A stretch of 15,345 nucleotides of DNA. Origin: Cytophagales bacterium. GTDB lineage: Bacteria > Bacteroidota > Bacteroidia > Cytophagales > Cyclobacteriaceae. The position numbers and the translations under genes were made by a program. The notes under the pieces are model-generated. The model searched no databases. It saw nothing but the letters and a program-made list of their open reading frames with translations, and was not told where the DNA came from. The stretch lies in contig JAJCYL010000064.1 in the NCBI GenBank assembly GCA_029262955.1, forward strand, positions 1 through 15,345, in the 5' to 3' direction. Position 1 is the first letter of the stretch, and each line of letters begins with the position of its first letter. This document shows positions 14,863-15,345 of this stretch, piece after piece.

Positions 14863-14888
14863 TTGAATGTCATGATCCTGACATTCAA
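14863..14888. promoter_or_regulatory. Perfect 10+10 bp dyad, candidate Crp-family autoregulatory operator
   Basis: TTGAATGTCA (14863-14872) and TGACATTCAA (14879-14888) form a perfect inverted repeat with a 6-nt centre. The geometry is that of Crp-family sites (5-bp half-sites separated by 6 nt), with TGTCA/TGACA instead of TGTGA/TCACA. It ends 15 nt before the regulator ATG. A weak -7-like TAACTTG on the minus strand overlaps its distal arm. No T-run follows, so a terminator for the upstream small gene is unlikely. The dyad is seen; autoregulation is inferred. Confidence 0.6.
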
Positions 14889-14914
14889 GTTAACCATTTC
14901 CATAGAATAAAAAT

Positions 14915-15100
14915 TCATTGGTTCTCCTTATTCTTTTCAAATTTTAGCCATCTATGGGCAGCGAACGTCAGGCCCCAAAGTATTATGGCGACAACCGTAT
15001 ATTGAAGTGCATCACTCGTCGTTCTTAAACTGATCCAGAAAACTACAATTGTCAACGATAATAATACCCAAAAAAGTCCCTTTATAAAGTTTAGGGGCAT
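14915..15100 (-). CDS. Small two-helix membrane protein of unknown function
   Basis: This 61-residue protein has two hydrophobic helices (about 6-22 and 33-49), separated by a short polar loop with R26 (SLRTTSDALQY) and followed by a basic tail WLKFEKNKENQ. Start ATG 15100 (MPLNFIKGLFW). I do not recognise a family. It lies 66 nt upstream of the Crp/Fnr gene on the same strand and 37 nt from the divergent RluA-family start. An exact -7 box is just upstream, which supports a real transcription unit that may continue into the regulator gene. At this length the evidence is the membrane pattern, the tight neighbourhood and the promoter match, so it remains a probable gene. Confidence 0.6.
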   Translation of the reverse strand: MPLNFIKGLFWVLLSLTIVVFWISLRTTSDALQYTVVAIILWGLTFAAHRWLKFEKNKENQ

Positions 15101-15107
15101 CAGCAGT

Positions 15108-15115
15108 TAATTTTG
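15108..15115 (+). promoter_or_regulatory. Candidate -7 box for the RluA-family gene
   Basis: TAATTTTG is an exact match to TAnnTTTG and ends 22 nt before the ATG at 15138, leaving a leader of roughly 15-20 nt. No well-placed TTTG -33 element is seen. Confidence 0.42.
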
Positions 15116-15116
15116 G

Positions 15117-15124
15117 CAAAGTTA
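15117..15124 (-). promoter_or_regulatory. Candidate -7 box for the small membrane protein and Crp gene
   Basis: On the minus strand this reads TAACTTTG, an exact TAnnTTTG match, 17 nt upstream of the ATG at 15100. It is one base away from the opposing plus-strand box at 15108-15115, so the two promoters would be mutually exclusive in occupancy. Confidence 0.42.
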
Positions 15125-15137
15125 AAACATAAATTTG

Positions 15138-15345
15138 ATGATGGCTTTTAACTATCAGGTTCTACATGAAGACAATCACTTACTCGTTGTTAATAAACCG
15201 GCTGGCATTCTGGTTCAAGGTGATCGTACCGGAGACATACCTTTAGTGGAACGTTACAAAACCTATATAAAAGAGAAGTATTCAAAACCAGGGGCAGTTT
15301 TTTTAGGTGTTGTCCATCGATTAGACAGGCCTGTCAGCGGAGCTG
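15138..15345 (+). CDS. RluA-family RNA pseudouridine synthase (5' part; 3' end outside window)
   Basis: Sixty-nine codons are present. The N-terminus (FNYQVLHEDNHLLVVNKPAGILVQ) is the typical first strand and KPAG motif of RluA-type enzymes. HRLDRPVSG at residues 60-68 contains the catalytic Asp (D63) that attacks the target uridine; the commoner form of the motif is HRLDRxTSG. There is no S4 RNA-binding domain in front, so this is a short RluA/RluC-class or YqcB-type enzyme. The substrate (rRNA or tRNA site) cannot be told from this fragment. Tandem ATGs at 15138 and 15141 are both possible starts. The gene diverges from the small membrane-protein gene, with a candidate -7 box at 15108-15115. 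Confidence 0.92.
   Translation, partial: MMAFNYQVLHEDNHLLVVNKPAGILVQGDRTGDIPLVERYKTYIKEKYSKPGAVFLGVVHRLDRPVSGA

Noticed and set aside
1..15345. Mobile element, CRISPR array, tRNA or rRNA
   Set aside because: No transposase or integrase gene, no spaced identical repeats, no cloverleaf-like or rRNA-like stretch was recognised on either strand by eye.

Overview
The window comes from a Bacteroidota chromosome, most likely a gliding or marine member of the Cytophagales. The evidence is a gldK/porP pair of the type IX secretion system (T9SS), a LytS/LytTR two-component pair, AT-rich spacers, starts without clear Shine-Dalgarno sequences, and several matches to the Bacteroidota -7 promoter element TAnnTTTG. 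The placement below phylum level is inference. I see no rRNA, tRNA, CRISPR array, insertion sequence, phage gene or broken gene. Two genes are cut by the window edges: gldK on the left and an RluA-family pseudouridine synthase on the right.

Region 1 (1-5632, all minus strand) reads as one transcription unit in the order BamA/TamA-like outer-membrane protein, DUF4271 membrane protein, hemD, porP/sprF, gldK. Gaps are 50, 27 and about 76 nt, then about 224 nt before gldK. The gldK leader contains a perfect 12-bp inverted repeat. A heme-biosynthesis enzyme is thus embedded among envelope and T9SS genes.

Region 2 (5662-9016): hemW (heme chaperone, radical SAM) diverges from the BamA-like gene across a 29-bp gap, and neither gene can start with ATG. 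hemW is followed by a small TerB-like helical protein. That gene converges on a LytTR response regulator so tightly that both stop codons lie in one TTAA. The regulator's partner kinase is upstream of it, with a strong hairpin between the two genes.

Region 3 (9017-10943): a 417-bp spacer holds a 15-bp palindrome and clustered ACCAA repeats. It leads to an unrecognised small secreted protein that ends in a clear intrinsic terminator. hemB (a putative Mg-type ALA dehydratase) converges from the other side.

Region 4 (11020-14157, plus strand): two tandem TerB-family paralogs precede a large membrane-anchored VWA protein. The combination resembles the TerB/VWA pairing known from tellurite/stress (Ter) systems, but no TerD- or TerC-like gene is in the window.

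Region 5 (14168-15345): a Crp/Fnr-family regulator has a perfect 10+10 bp dyad just upstream of its start, a strong candidate for its own operator. Upstream lie a two-helix small membrane protein and, diverging from it, the RluA-family gene. Two exact -7 boxes sit back to back in that 37-bp gap.

Taken together the window combines T9SS and outer-membrane assembly, heme supply (hemD, hemW, hemB) and envelope sensing. The best candidates for something undescribed are the TerB-TerB-VWA cassette, the DUF4271-hemD-porP-gldK linkage, and the LytTR locus with its divergent secreted protein.
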